DNA from: Blastococcus sp. HT6-30
Lineage (GTDB): Bacteria; Actinomycetota; Actinomycetes; Mycobacteriales; Geodermatophilaceae
DNA: 64,000 bases
Assembly: GCF_039729015.1 (NCBI RefSeq)
Contig: NZ_CP155792.1
Coordinates: 2,008,001-2,072,000 of the forward strand
Direction: 5' to 3'
The notes beneath the pieces were generated by a model that made no database searches, was not told the DNA's origin, and saw only the letters and a program-made list of their open reading frames with translations. This document shows positions 1 to 7,816 of this stretch, in pieces. The position numbers were made by a program, and so were the translations under genes. Each line of letters starts with the position of its first letter. Positions within the stretch are counted from its first letter, which is position 1.

Positions 1-2
1 GC

Positions 3-221
3 GCCGTTCCGCTGCCGCCTGGCGACGGGCACGTGTTCGTGCACGGCGAGGCCTACGCGGTCCGGGAGCTGCGCCGGCACCTGCGCGCGGAGCGGGGCCT
101 GGACCCGGCGTGGACGTCGGTCTCCGGCTACTGGCGGCGGGGTGACACCGAGGACGGCTGGCAGTCGACCAAGCGGCAGTGGAATGCCGCCATCGAGGCC
201 GAGGACGCCGCCGGCCGCTGA
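3..221 (+). CDS. Siderophore-interacting protein, C-terminal fragment (5' end outside window)
   Basis: Only the last 72 codons are present, entering the window in frame at base 3 and ending at TGA 219-221. The visible part matches the C-terminal half of SIP-type FAD/NAD(P)H ferric-siderophore reductases: a V-H-G-E-A segment, an R-x-L-R-R-H-L helix and the family-typical GYWRRGDTEDGW stretch near the C terminus. Such cytosolic flavoproteins release iron from siderophores by reducing Fe(III). The N-terminal FAD-binding domain lies upstream of the window, so completeness cannot be judged. Confidence 0.8.
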   Translation, partial: AVPLPPGDGHVFVHGEAYAVRELRRHLRAERGLDPAWTSVSGYWRRGDTEDGWQSTKRQWNAAIEAEDAAGR

Positions 222-373
222 CCGTCACCCGCTCCCGGGCGGCGGGGCGAGGAGGCGCTCACGGGCCCACCGGCCGCGAGCGCTCCGCCGGCGAGCACGG
301 TGACGACCACGAGGTCCGGGGCGTAACACAACCGTCGTGCCTGGTCGGGGCGCCGGCGGGTAGGCGTGAGGCC

Positions 374-1906
374 ATGGACTCCTCCCCCCAGCTCACGACC
401 GCCACCCGCGACGAGCTCCTGCGCCTGGCCCGCGAGCACGGGATCCCCGGCCGGAGCCGGATGAGCAAGGAGGAGCTGGTCGCCGCGCTACGGCAGCGGG
501 AACGGCCCGCGGCGCAGCTCGGAACCGGGCGCCCGGGGTCCGGCCGGCGGCGGATCGGCTCGCGGGTGGACGCCTTCCGTCTGCTCGCCGAGGCCCGGGC
601 AGCGGGCGAGATGGTGCCGGTGCCCCGCATGCTGACCGGCAACGACCGCCGGATCCACGTCCGCGAGACGGTGCGCGAGGACCACGGGACCCGGATCGCC
701 AGCCACGACGTCGAGGCCCAGGAGAAGTTCGACAAACTCGCCCGGTCGGTCTTCCAGTTCTTCCGCGGTACCGCCCTGCTCTTCTACCGCGACCTGGTCG
801 GCGAGGACGCCCGCATGCCCACGGTGCTCGCCCTCGGCGACGTCCACCCGGGCAACTTCGGGGTGATGCCGAGTGCGGACGACGTCCCGATCTTCGGGGT
901 CAACGACTTCGACGACGCCTTCTACGCCCCCTTCACCTGGGACCTCAAGCGCGGTGCGGTCGGCTTCCTGCTCGGCGCGGGCGAGAAGGGCGGGCAGGGC
1001 CCCGCGAAGCAGCGCGCCATCGCCCGCCGGTTCGTCCACGGCTACGTCTCGGGCATCGCCTCCTACGCCGCCGCCGCCACCGAGGACTCCGAGCAGCTCC
1101 GGCTGGACAACGCCCCGCCACTGATCGCCGACCTCATCGCCGGTGCGCTCGAGGTGAGCCGGGCCGACTGGCTGGCCGGCCTCCTGGACGACGCGCGCAG
1201 CGGCTTCCGCACCGACGACGAGGTGGTGCCGGTCAGCAGCCGCCGCGTCGAGTTCCAGCAGATCGTCGACCGGTACGTCGCCGACAACGAGGTGCCGGTG
1301 CCCGAGCGGGCCGGCCGGATGCGGGTGAAGGACGTCGCCGAGCGCAAGGGCGCGGGCACCGCCTCCCTCGGCCTGACCCGCTTCTTCGTCCTGATCGAGG
1401 GGCCGCGCGCCGACGGGACCGACGACCTCCTCCTGGAGTTCAAGCAGGCCCGCCGGTCTGCGCTCGACGGCGTGGTCCCGCCCTCGGACTACCGCATGGA
1501 CGGCCTGGCCGACCGGATCCGGCACGCCCAGCGGGTGCACCTGGTGGACGGCGACGTCTTCTACGGCAGCGTGGACATCGACGGCCGCAGCTTCATGGTG
1601 CGCGAGCGCGCGCCCTTCCGGGACTCGATCAGCCTGGGCAAGCTCTCCGGCCGCGAGTGGAAGGAGTACGCCGAGATCTGCGGCCGGGTGCTCGCGCACA
1701 CGCACGCCATGTCCGACGACACCGGGAACGTCGACTACGACGTGGAGCCCGCGATCCTCGACGCGATCGGAGGCCGGGACCTGTTCGTCGACGACGTCCT
1801 GCGGTTCGCCGAGGAGGCGGCCGCCCGGGTCCGGCAGGACCACGAGCACTTCGTCGCCGACCACGCGCTCGGCGCCTTCCGGAGCGTCGACGTCGTCTAC
1901 CGCTGA
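374..1906 (+). CDS. DUF2252 family protein with N-terminal SAP/Rho-N-like helix pair
   Basis: A 510-residue cytosolic protein. Residues about 5-40 look like a short SAP/Rho-N type helical domain (T-R-D-E-L-L-R-L-A-R ... M-S-K-E-E-L-V-A-A-L), followed by the DUF2252 body. That body has kinase-like-fold motifs: LGDVHPGNFG near residue 155 and NDFDDAF near residue 177, resembling the HxxN and DxD elements of aminoglycoside-phosphotransferase-like folds. Substrate and activity are unknown. I chose ATG 374 because upstream in-frame sequence reads as non-coding Arg/Gly-rich peptide. It overlaps the 3' end of the convergent YihY gene by 10 bases. The family assignment is solid; the function is not. 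Confidence 0.85.
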   Translation: MDSSPQLTTATRDELLRLAREHGIPGRSRMSKEELVAALRQRERPAAQLGTGRPGSGRRRIGSRVDAFRLLAEARAAGEMVPVPRMLTGNDRRIHVRETVREDHGTRIASHDVEAQEKFDKLARSVFQFFRGTALLFYRDLVGEDARMPTVLALGDVHPGNFGVMPSADDVPIFGVNDFDDAFYAPFTWDLKRGAVGFLLGAGEKGGQGPAKQRAIARRFVHGYVSGIASYAAAATEDSEQLRLDNAPPLIADLIAGALEVSRADWLAGLLDDARSGFRTDDEVVPVSSRRVEFQQIVDRYVADNEVPVPERAGRMRVKDVAERKGAGTASLGLTRFFVLIEGPRADGTDDLLLEFKQARRSALDGVVPPSDYRMDGLADRIRHAQRVHLVDGDVFYGSVDIDGRSFMVRERAPFRDSISLGKLSGREWKEYAEICGRVLAHTHAMSDDTGNVDYDVEPAILDAIGGRDLFVDDVLRFAEEAAARVRQDHEHFVADHALGAFRSVDVVYR

Positions 1907-2970
1907 CCGCTGCCCGGGGACCCGTCCACGGCGGCCGCGGCGTCGTCCCCGGCGACGTCCCCGGGGAACCCCTCGGCGTCGGCGGACTGCGGCCGGGCGC
2001 CCTTGCCGAACGTGGCCTCCACGCGCTGGAACCCCTTGTACCGCTCGCTGCGCGCGTAGCCGGTGTACGCGCGGACGTCGGCGGGCGTGAGCTCCACGTC
2101 GTCGGTGAACGGGGTCAGCAGGGACCGGGGGTAGAGCCGCCGGTGGCGGACGACGTTGATCTCCGCGGCCAGGACGACGACGAGCGCTTGGAGGTAGATC
2201 CAGACGACCAGGCCGAGGATCACGCCGAAGACGCCGTAGACGTCGCTGGACCGCGTCACGTACGTGCCGAAGTAGTAGGTGCCGAGCACGTGCAGCAGCT
2301 CCCAGAGGACCGCGGCGATGACGGCGCCGACGGCGACGTTCCGCCAGTCCAGCCGGCGCGCCGTGAGCACCTGGTAGACCACCAGGAAGATCCCGACGTT
2401 GATCGTCAGGCTGGTCAGCGTGGCCGCGACGGTCACCACCGGCCCCGGCACCGGCAGGGCGCCCGAGAGGGACGACACGGAGGCGGTCAGCGCGGTCGAC
2501 GCCACCGCGCCCAGCCCGAGGGCCAGGACGAGCAGCAGGCTGCGCAGCCGGGACAGCAGCGGGTTGGGCTGGGCGAAGCGCGGCACTGCGTAGATCCGGT
2601 TGAGGGCGGCCTGGGCCGCCTGCATGACGCCCAGCCCGCCGTAGAGGCTGCCCAGGATCCCGATGACCAGCGCGACGCCGCTCCCCCGGAACGTGCCGAT
2701 GTTCTCGACCAGCACCGGCCCGAGCAGCGGGAAGTCCGACAGCGCGGACTCGAGGATGCGCTGCTGGAGCCCGGGGTCGTCCTGCAGCAGGAAGCCGAGC
2801 ACGGACGTCAGCATCAGCAGCAGCGGGAACAGCGACACGAAGCCGTAGTAGGTGATCAGCGCGGCGAGGTGCGGTCCGCGGTCGTCGGCGAACTTGTAGA
2901 CCACCGCCAGTGGGAAGGCCACCGCGGGATGCCTGGCCTGGAACGCGTCGAAGCGTGCGGCGAGCGCCAT
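1897..2970 (-). CDS. YihY/BrkB family inner-membrane protein
   Basis: A 357-residue integral membrane protein with about six hydrophobic segments. The hallmark YihY/virulence-factor BrkB stretch A-L-I-T-Y-Y-G-F-V-S-L-F-P-L-L-L-M lies near residues 36-52, and later segments carry V-V-Y-Q-V-L-T and G-V-I-L-G-L-V-V-W-I-Y. The cytosolic C-terminal tail of about 90 residues is hydrophilic. The family was once called ribonuclease BN but is a membrane protein of uncertain transport role. It ends in TAG, sharing its last 10 bases with the convergent DUF2252 gene. It starts 25 bases after the UGSC selenoprotein gene on the same strand, so it may be the last gene of that transcript. Confidence 0.88.
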   Translation of the reverse strand: MALAARFDAFQARHPAVAFPLAVVYKFADDRGPHLAALITYYGFVSLFPLLLMLTSVLGFLLQDDPGLQQRILESALSDFPLLGPVLVENIGTFRGSGVALVIGILGSLYGGLGVMQAAQAALNRIYAVPRFAQPNPLLSRLRSLLLVLALGLGAVASTALTASVSSLSGALPVPGPVVTVAATLTSLTINVGIFLVVYQVLTARRLDWRNVAVGAVIAAVLWELLHVLGTYYFGTYVTRSSDVYGVFGVILGLVVWIYLQALVVVLAAEINVVRHRRLYPRSLLTPFTDDVELTPADVRAYTGYARSERYKGFQRVEATFGKGARPQSADAEGFPGDVAGDDAAAAVDGSPGSGQR

Positions 2971-2995
2971 GCGTGCATCCCTCCTTCGTCGGCGG

Positions 2996-3514
2996 CTACC
3001 CCGTCCCCGTCACCGCACTCACCACCGCCGGGTAGACCTGCTCGGCGACGGCCCGCAGCTCCGCGTCGGTGCGGTCCTGGACCGGGTGCGGCACCAGGAC
3101 CGACGGCGCGGGGAAGCCCAGCGCCTCGCCCTGCAGCCGGGAGGCCTCGGCGAACGCCTCGCTGGCCAGGAAGACCCCGACCACACCGCGGCGCTCGAGA
3201 TCGGCGATGTCGTGCACACTGCACGACGTGCAGGAGCCCTAATCGGCGAGCGCCTCGATGACCACCTCGCACTGCTCGGCGATCTCGTGGCGCAGGTCGA
3301 CCGGGGCGGTCCGGGCGAACGTGGGCTTGCGGTACCGGCGCACCACCGCGCCGTCCCCGGTCAGCAGCTCCTCCAGGCGGTCCAGGACGACGTCCCCGCG
3401 GGCCTTGCTGATGTCGAGCAGCCCGACGGTTCGGCCGCGCAGCGAGTCCGGCCGGGGCAGCAGCTCCCGGGCGGACGCCTGCCGCTCACCCGTCGGGTCC
3501 AGGACGGTTCTCAA
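2996..3514 (-). CDS. UGSC-family selenoprotein with selenocysteine encoded by UAG (codon 92)
   Basis: One reading frame of 172 residues interrupted by a single in-frame TAG at 3241-3239. The upstream half (91 codons) and the downstream half (80 codons) both read as the conserved UGSC family. Upstream has V-L-D-P-T-G-E, G-L-L-D-I-S-K-A-R-G-D and H-E-I-A-E-Q-C-E-V-V-I-E-A-L-A-D; downstream has G-S-C-T-S-C-S-V-H-D-I-A-D-L-E. The TAG sits exactly where the family has selenocysteine (U92-G-S-C95, then C98). I chose TTG 3514 because GAGAGG lies 7 bases upstream and the TTGA overlaps the stop of the preceding gene, giving translational coupling. The gene then ends with another TAG (2998-2996) that lacks a comparable hairpin. 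A redox-active selenol role is expected from the U/C motif; the substrate is unknown. If TAG is a true stop, this is a pseudogene. Confidence 0.82.
3209..3227 (-). promoter_or_regulatory. Candidate bacterial SECIS hairpin just downstream of the UAG codon
   Basis: On the minus strand, bases 12-30 after the UAG form a perfect 7-bp stem GTCGTGC/GCACGAC closing a five-base loop AGTGT. The loop therefore starts about 18 bases after the recoded codon and contains GU, which is the placement and loop content expected for bacterial SECIS elements recognised by SelB. An alternative, mutually exclusive pairing CTGCAC/GTGCAG with a three-base loop is also possible. It lies inside the coding sequence, as bacterial SECIS elements do. 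Confidence 0.65.
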
Positions 3515-4941
3515 GCGCGCACCTCTCGTGTCACGGGGACGCTTCCCGTCGCACCGGCCACCCAGCCGCCGACGATCGCGCTGAACAATCCGGCGTCGCC
3601 GCCCGCGGAGGCGATGAGCAGCCCGCCCGGGCGGAACTTCGGCACGGTTCCCTCGACCGGACCGGGCAGGCCCTCGGCCATGCCGTCGGCCCCCCGGACC
3701 AGCTCGGCGGCCGGCAGCGCGAGCAGCCCCTCCAGCTCGGCCAGCAGACGGGCCCGGTCCCAGCCCGCCTCGCGGAACACCCGGCCGTGCTCCGGGGAGA
3801 CGACGAGCATCGCATCGAAGGCCATCGGCAGCTTCGGGTGGGCGTTGACCCGCAGGCAGGCCGCGAACGTGCGGGCCAGCGACTCCGGGTCGCGGCTGAG
3901 CTGGTCGACCACGGGTTGGACACCGGACCCCGCGAAGACGGTGACCGCGTCGCCGGGGACGCCCCGGTCGGCGGCCAGCGGGCGGAACGGGCTGGTCTCC
4001 TCCCGCTCGGCGAAGCAGAAGGTGAACTTGCCCGGGTTGCCCATGGTCGCCCGGTCGACCTCGCCGGGTCGCCCGCCGCCGACGTTGCGCACCACCAGCT
4101 GCAGCGCCCGGCCGATCGTCGCGTTGGCCCGGTTCCCCTGACCGAACGCGTTGACCCCGCTGTTCATCCCGATCCGCCCGGCGACGGGCCCGTTCACGAT
4201 CACCACCGGCCCGGAGAAGTACGTCGTCGCCAGCAGGCCGTGCAGCGCGAACTCCTCCGCGGAGGCCGCCTCCAGGGCGGCCAGCACGACCGGGAGGTAC
4301 TCCGGCAGGCAGCCGGCCATCACCGCGTTGACGGCCACCTTCTCGACCGTGCACTCCACGAGGTCCGGCGGCACGAGGGCGATCACCTCGGCCGGGTCGC
4401 GGGTCGTGCCGCGCAGCATCCGCAGCACCCGTTCCGGCGTCGGCGGGACGACGGGCAGCCCGTCGGTCCAGCCGCGGTCGAACATCGCCTCGTGTTCGTC
4501 CTCGAGGTCGGCCAGCTCCACCCGCCGGCTGGTCAGGCCGCTGGCGCCGTACCGCGCCTCCAGGGCGTCGACCCGGAAGGGGTCCACCGACAACGAGCCG
4601 CAGCCGGGCCGGTGCTCGGGCAGCTCCGCGCCGAGCCCCGCCACGCCCGTCAGCTGCTCCCACTGCTCCCGGCTCCAGCCCACGACCCGGGCCGTCTCCG
4701 CACCGTCCTGCACCCGCAACAGCGTGGGGACGGTCTCGATCCCCAGCCGGTAGGACAGCTCCAGCTCGGTGTCGTCCCCGGGGAACCACGCGGCGTCGTC
4801 CTGGCACCACACGGCCGCGCCGAGCTGCCGCAGCACCGGCTCGACCAGCACGCAGGTGGGGCAGTCGCGCTTGACCACGGCGACGAGGCCGTCAGGGAGG
4901 CGCACCCCCGGACCGTACCGAGGCGCCGCTCCCCCGGCCAC
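3511..4941 (-). CDS. Thioredoxin-fold fusion protein, operon partner of the UGSC selenoprotein
   Basis: 476 residues. The first 100 or so look like a thioredoxin/glutaredoxin fold: beta strand L-V-A-V-V-K-R, active-site C27-P-T-C30, and a cis-Pro type V-P-T-L-L turn. The remaining 370 residues form a conserved domain I know only as a neighbour of UGSC proteins. It has W-T-D-G-L-P-V-V-P-P-T, G-P-V-V-I-V-N-G-P-V and N-P-G-K-F-T-F-C-F-A-E motifs and several cysteines. No signal peptide is seen. The start is GTG 4941, with GTG 4905 as an alternative that would place CPTC nearer the N terminus. Its stop overlaps the TTG start of the selenoprotein (TTGA), so the two are almost certainly co-translated. 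A joint thiol/selenol redox job is an inference. Confidence 0.7.
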   Translation of the reverse strand: MAGGAAPRYGPGVRLPDGLVAVVKRDCPTCVLVEPVLRQLGAAVWCQDDAAWFPGDDTELELSYRLGIETVPTLLRVQDGAETARVVGWSREQWEQLTGVAGLGAELPEHRPGCGSLSVDPFRVDALEARYGASGLTSRRVELADLEDEHEAMFDRGWTDGLPVVPPTPERVLRMLRGTTRDPAEVIALVPPDLVECTVEKVAVNAVMAGCLPEYLPVVLAALEAASAEEFALHGLLATTYFSGPVVIVNGPVAGRIGMNSGVNAFGQGNRANATIGRALQLVVRNVGGGRPGEVDRATMGNPGKFTFCFAEREETSPFRPLAADRGVPGDAVTVFAGSGVQPVVDQLSRDPESLARTFAACLRVNAHPKLPMAFDAMLVVSPEHGRVFREAGWDRARLLAELEGLLALPAAELVRGADGMAEGLPGPVEGTVPKFRPGGLLIASAGGDAGLFSAIVGGWVAGATGSVPVTREVRA

Positions 4942-4962
4942 CGACGCCCTGGGCCGGCTCCG

Positions 4963-5190
4963 CTACCGATCGACGCCCACCTCGTCCGGGTCGTGCGGGA
5001 CCCGCGACCGTGCGGCCAGCCACTGCTGCCACTCCGCACGGCCGCTCGCCCCCTGGCGGGCCGAGAGGGTGAACAGCGTCGCCACGGCGACGAGCGCCAC
5101 GAGGATGACGACGGAGGCGAGGACGTGCCAGTCGAACAGCGGCGGAACCGTCATGCTGCCGGGGGCCGGCACGGGAGTGGGCAGGGCCAT
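4963..5190 (-). CDS. Small single-pass membrane protein
   Basis: A 75-residue reading frame (62 residues if ATG 5154 is used). It has one strong hydrophobic helix, W-H-V-L-A-S-V-V-I-L-V-A-L-V-A-V-A-T-L, followed by a charged tail with W-Q-Q-W-L-A-A-R-S-R. I do not recognise a family. Neither start has a strong Shine-Dalgarno sequence. It ends 21 bases before the thioredoxin-fusion gene on the same strand, so it could be the first gene of that transcript. The reason to accept it is the clean transmembrane helix. Confidence 0.5.
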   Translation of the reverse strand: MALPTPVPAPGSMTVPPLFDWHVLASVVILVALVAVATLFTLSARQGASGRAEWQQWLAARSRVPHDPDEVGVDR

Positions 5191-5414
5191 GAGGAACGGT
5201 CTGCCCCGGCGCCGCGCTGTTCCACCCTCCGCGCGTCGTGGCTCACCCGTGCGGGGGACGTCGCGGGGAGCGACCGCTGAGGAAGGCGACGACCCGGACC
5301 GGGCGACCCGTCCCACCCGCCCGGGTGATCGGCCGCCACGCGCGGGAGCGGACCGGCGCCCCGCCCACCTAGCGTCGGTGCGATGACGACCAGGCGGGCA
5401 CCCGAGGGGCACCG

Positions 5415-6368
5415 ATGAGCGCGGCGACGCAGCACCAGCGCCCTGCAGGGGTCACCGGTGGCGACCCGTCGGCCGAGCGCGAGCGGCCCAACGTCACCGG
5501 CGACCTGTCCACGCTGTTCCGGGCCGCGCCGATGTTCGGCCGGGCGCTGGCCGGTTACGACCGCTTCCAGGTCGACACCTACGTCCAGTGGGCGGAGGAC
5601 GAGCTGGCGACGGCGGAGCGGGAGCGCGAGCACCTGCTGGCCCGCTGCCTGGACACCCGGAGAGAGCTCGCCGAGGCCCGGGAACTGCTCGACCACTCGG
5701 CCGGCGCGGGCGAGTTCCTCCGGCTGTCGGACCGGATCGGGTCGATGCTCGCCGCCGCCGCCGACGAGGCCGCGGGCATCACGGCCGAGGCCGACGCCGT
5801 GCGCGCCGCGGCGCAGGCGGAGGCCGAGGAGCTCGTCGCCCGTGCCGCCGCGGAGCTCGCCGACGCCCGGACGCGCGCCCGCGAGATCATCGCCGACGCG
5901 ACGGCACGGGCGGAGACGATCCTCGCCGCGGCCGGCCGGACGCGCGATGACGCCGAGCAGGCTCGACGCGACGCCGCCGAGGAGGCCGCCGCCCGGATGG
6001 CCGAGGCGAGGGCGGTGGAGCAGTGCGCCGCCGACCGGGCCGCCCTGCTGGGACGGCAGGCCGCGGCCGACGTGGCGCACCTCCGGTTGCAGGGCAGGGA
6101 CGAGGTGGTCCGGATGCTGGCGAGCGGCCGGGAGGAGCGCCGCCGTGCGGACGCCGCGGCGGAGGTGGAACGGGAGCGCCTGGACTGCGCGGCCGCAGAC
6201 CGCCGCGCCGCCCTGCTGGCCGACGTGACCGCCCTCGTGCGCCGGCGGTCCGAGCTCGAGGCGGAGCTCCGGCGCGCGGCCGGCTCGATCGCACCCACGA
6301 CGGGAGGTCCACCGTCGGCCGCCGGCAGCCTCTCCGCCCGATGGCGCTGGACCCGGCGCAGGAGCTGA
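5415..6368 (+). CDS. DivIVA-domain coiled-coil protein
   Basis: 317 residues. Residues about 38-70 match the DivIVA/Wag31 N-terminal signature (M-F-G-R-A-L-A-G-Y-D-R-F-Q-V-D-T-Y-V). Residues 70-285 are an almost uninterrupted Ala/Glu/Arg-rich coiled coil, and the C terminus is basic (W-R-W-T-R-R-R-S). DivIVA-like proteins mark negatively curved membrane and organise polar growth and septation in actinobacteria. This one has an N-terminal extension of about 35 residues and no Phe/Arg membrane loop as clear as in true Wag31, so it is probably an accessory paralogue. ATG 5415 follows GAGGGG with good spacing. Confidence 0.72.
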   Translation: MSAATQHQRPAGVTGGDPSAERERPNVTGDLSTLFRAAPMFGRALAGYDRFQVDTYVQWAEDELATAEREREHLLARCLDTRRELAEARELLDHSAGAGEFLRLSDRIGSMLAAAADEAAGITAEADAVRAAAQAEAEELVARAAAELADARTRAREIIADATARAETILAAAGRTRDDAEQARRDAAEEAAARMAEARAVEQCAADRAALLGRQAAADVAHLRLQGRDEVVRMLASGREERRRADAAAEVERERLDCAAADRRAALLADVTALVRRRSELEAELRRAAGSIAPTTGGPPSAAGSLSARWRWTRRRS

Positions 6369-6609
6369 CATCCGCGGGGCAGCGAGCGCACGTCGCCGAC
6401 CGCGCCGAGGTTCCCCCGTGCACCTTCATCGATACTTCCCGTCGACGGTCGAGTCGGCGTCGACGCCTACCCTGCTCGCCTCCGTACGGGCCTGCGCCGT
6501 CCGCACCGCCCGCCACCGCCGGCCGGCCACCGACCTCGCCGCCTGTTCCTCCGCGGATCCCGCCCCACCCCGGCCTGCGCGCACCTCGCTGCCGTGCTGG
6601 ACTGGACGC

Positions 6610-6897
6610 GTGATCCGCAACGTGGTCGTCGGCCGGGTGCGAGCGGGAGTGCCGCAGCAGCGGATCGAGGAGGCGCTGGCAGCCGTCGTCGCCCTTCATC
6701 CGCCGGGCTGCCTGGACATGCGGGTCGGTGTCGACGCAGGCCTGCGGGCAGGCAACTGGAGCTTCTCGATCACCGCGGACTTCGTCGACGCGGACGCCTA
6801 CCGGGCCTACGACGCCGAGGCCGAGCACGACCGGGTGCGTCGGGAGCTCTTCGCTCCCATCAGCGAGGAGGTCGTGCGCATCCAGTTCGAGGCCTGA
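6610..6897 (+). CDS. Dabb (stress-responsive A/B barrel) family small protein
   Basis: 95 residues beginning at GTG 6610. The pattern V-I-R-N-V-V-V-G-R-V, a helix with the I-E-E-A-L-A-A-V-V-A-L repeat, then N-W-S-F-S-I-T-A-D-F-V-D and D-A-Y-R-A-Y matches the dimeric alpha+beta barrel (Dabb) family. Members in this family are small cytosolic proteins of mostly unknown role. The 241 bases upstream (6369-6609) contain nothing I can support. The gene converges on the hydrolase at 6971. Confidence 0.7.
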   Translation: MIRNVVVGRVRAGVPQQRIEEALAAVVALHPPGCLDMRVGVDAGLRAGNWSFSITADFVDADAYRAYDAEAEHDRVRRELFAPISEEVVRIQFEA

Positions 6898-6970
6898 GCC
6901 GGCCCCGCGAGGGCGGCCGGAAAGACCCAGGAGACCTGGCGCGCCGTCCGCCAGCGCCTCGCCACGGCCG

Positions 6971-7642
6971 TCACCGCGTGCCGGCGAGCTCCTGCAGCGC
7001 GGCCGGGACCGTGGGCCGGACGGCGCTGCGCGGATCGATCACGGCGAAGTGCCCGGCCGGAACGGGGACGAGCACGGCCCTCGGGCGGGCGGCCGCGTAG
7101 GACTCGCTGAGCTCGGCGGGCACCACCTCGTCCGCCGTTCCGTGCACGATCGGGACCGGCACGGCCGGGGCCGGCAGCTGCGCGGAGTCCAGGTCGGGGC
7201 GCGCCGCGGCGTCCTCCCCGAGGAAGTCGGCGACCGCGCCGCCGCAGCCGAGCGCCTGCGCCCGGCGCAGGTCGGCGACCGGCGCGAGCGCCGCCACCCC
7301 CACCGGCACCTCCGGCCCCACCATGGTCGCGGCCGCCTGCAGCACCAGGTGCCCGCCCGCGGAGTGACCGACCAGCAGCACCCCGGCGGACCGCGCCCGG
7401 CCGGCGACCGCCCGCACGGCCGCGTGGACGTCCTGGACGGCGAGGTCGGGGCGGCCGGGGACGCGCCGGTACTCCGGTGCCACCGTCGTCCAGCCCGCGG
7501 TGGTCAGCGCCTCGGTCATCGGCCGCACGTGGACGCGGTCCTCCTCCGGGCCGTACCGCAGGACCGTGTCGGGCCCCGGCACCCACCGGGTGAGCACCGA
7601 CCGGTCCACCGGCGCGGGGGAAGGAAGCACCTCCGGAAGCAT
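6971..7642 (-). CDS. Alpha/beta hydrolase (esterase/lipase-like), apparently lacking the oxyanion HGG segment
   Basis: 223 residues from ATG 7642. The nucleophile elbow G-H-S-A-G-G, the acid G-T-A-D-E-V and the histidine in P-A-G-H-F-A-V are all visible, in the order expected for BD-FAE/Aes-like esterases. What is missing is the segment that normally follows Y-G-P-x-x-D: the strand, the H-G-G-F-W-R oxyanion motif and the Y-D of YDR. The sequence jumps from Y-G-P-E-E-D directly into R-V-H-V-R-P-M-T-E-A-L. This looks like an in-frame internal deletion of roughly 25-30 residues. The protein may be inactive or altered. Convergent with the Dabb gene. Confidence 0.7.
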   Translation of the reverse strand: MLPEVLPSPAPVDRSVLTRWVPGPDTVLRYGPEEDRVHVRPMTEALTTAGWTTVAPEYRRVPGRPDLAVQDVHAAVRAVAGRARSAGVLLVGHSAGGHLVLQAAATMVGPEVPVGVAALAPVADLRRAQALGCGGAVADFLGEDAAARPDLDSAQLPAPAVPVPIVHGTADEVVPAELSESYAAARPRAVLVPVPAGHFAVIDPRSAVRPTVPAALQELAGTR

Positions 7643-7816
7643 CGGCCACGTCCGCTGCCGGCGTCCAGCCGCGATGCGGACGGTCGCCGGGGCGCGGAGC
7701 CGGCGTCGTCCCAGACCTCCGGCGGCCCTGCGGGCTGGCCACGGCCTGGTGACCGGCTGGACGGTCCGCGAGTGGAACGTCGACATCGGCTCAGCCGGGC
7801 ACGGTAGGAAGGTCGC

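Noticed and set aside
488-1864. Long antisense open frame against the DUF2252 gene
   Set aside because: High-GC shadow: the peptide is low-complexity Val/Gly/Asp and the sense frame has clear family motifs.
3239-3241. TAG read as a simple nonsense mutation or sequencing error
   Set aside because: It falls exactly on the U position of the UGSC motif, with a hairpin at SECIS distance and a host group known for UAG-Sec; kept as an alternative, not preferred.
3787-5280. 497-codon plus-strand open frame over the thioredoxin-fusion gene
   Set aside because: Arg/His/Gln-rich shadow with no motif; the minus-strand frame carries CPTC and conserved segments.
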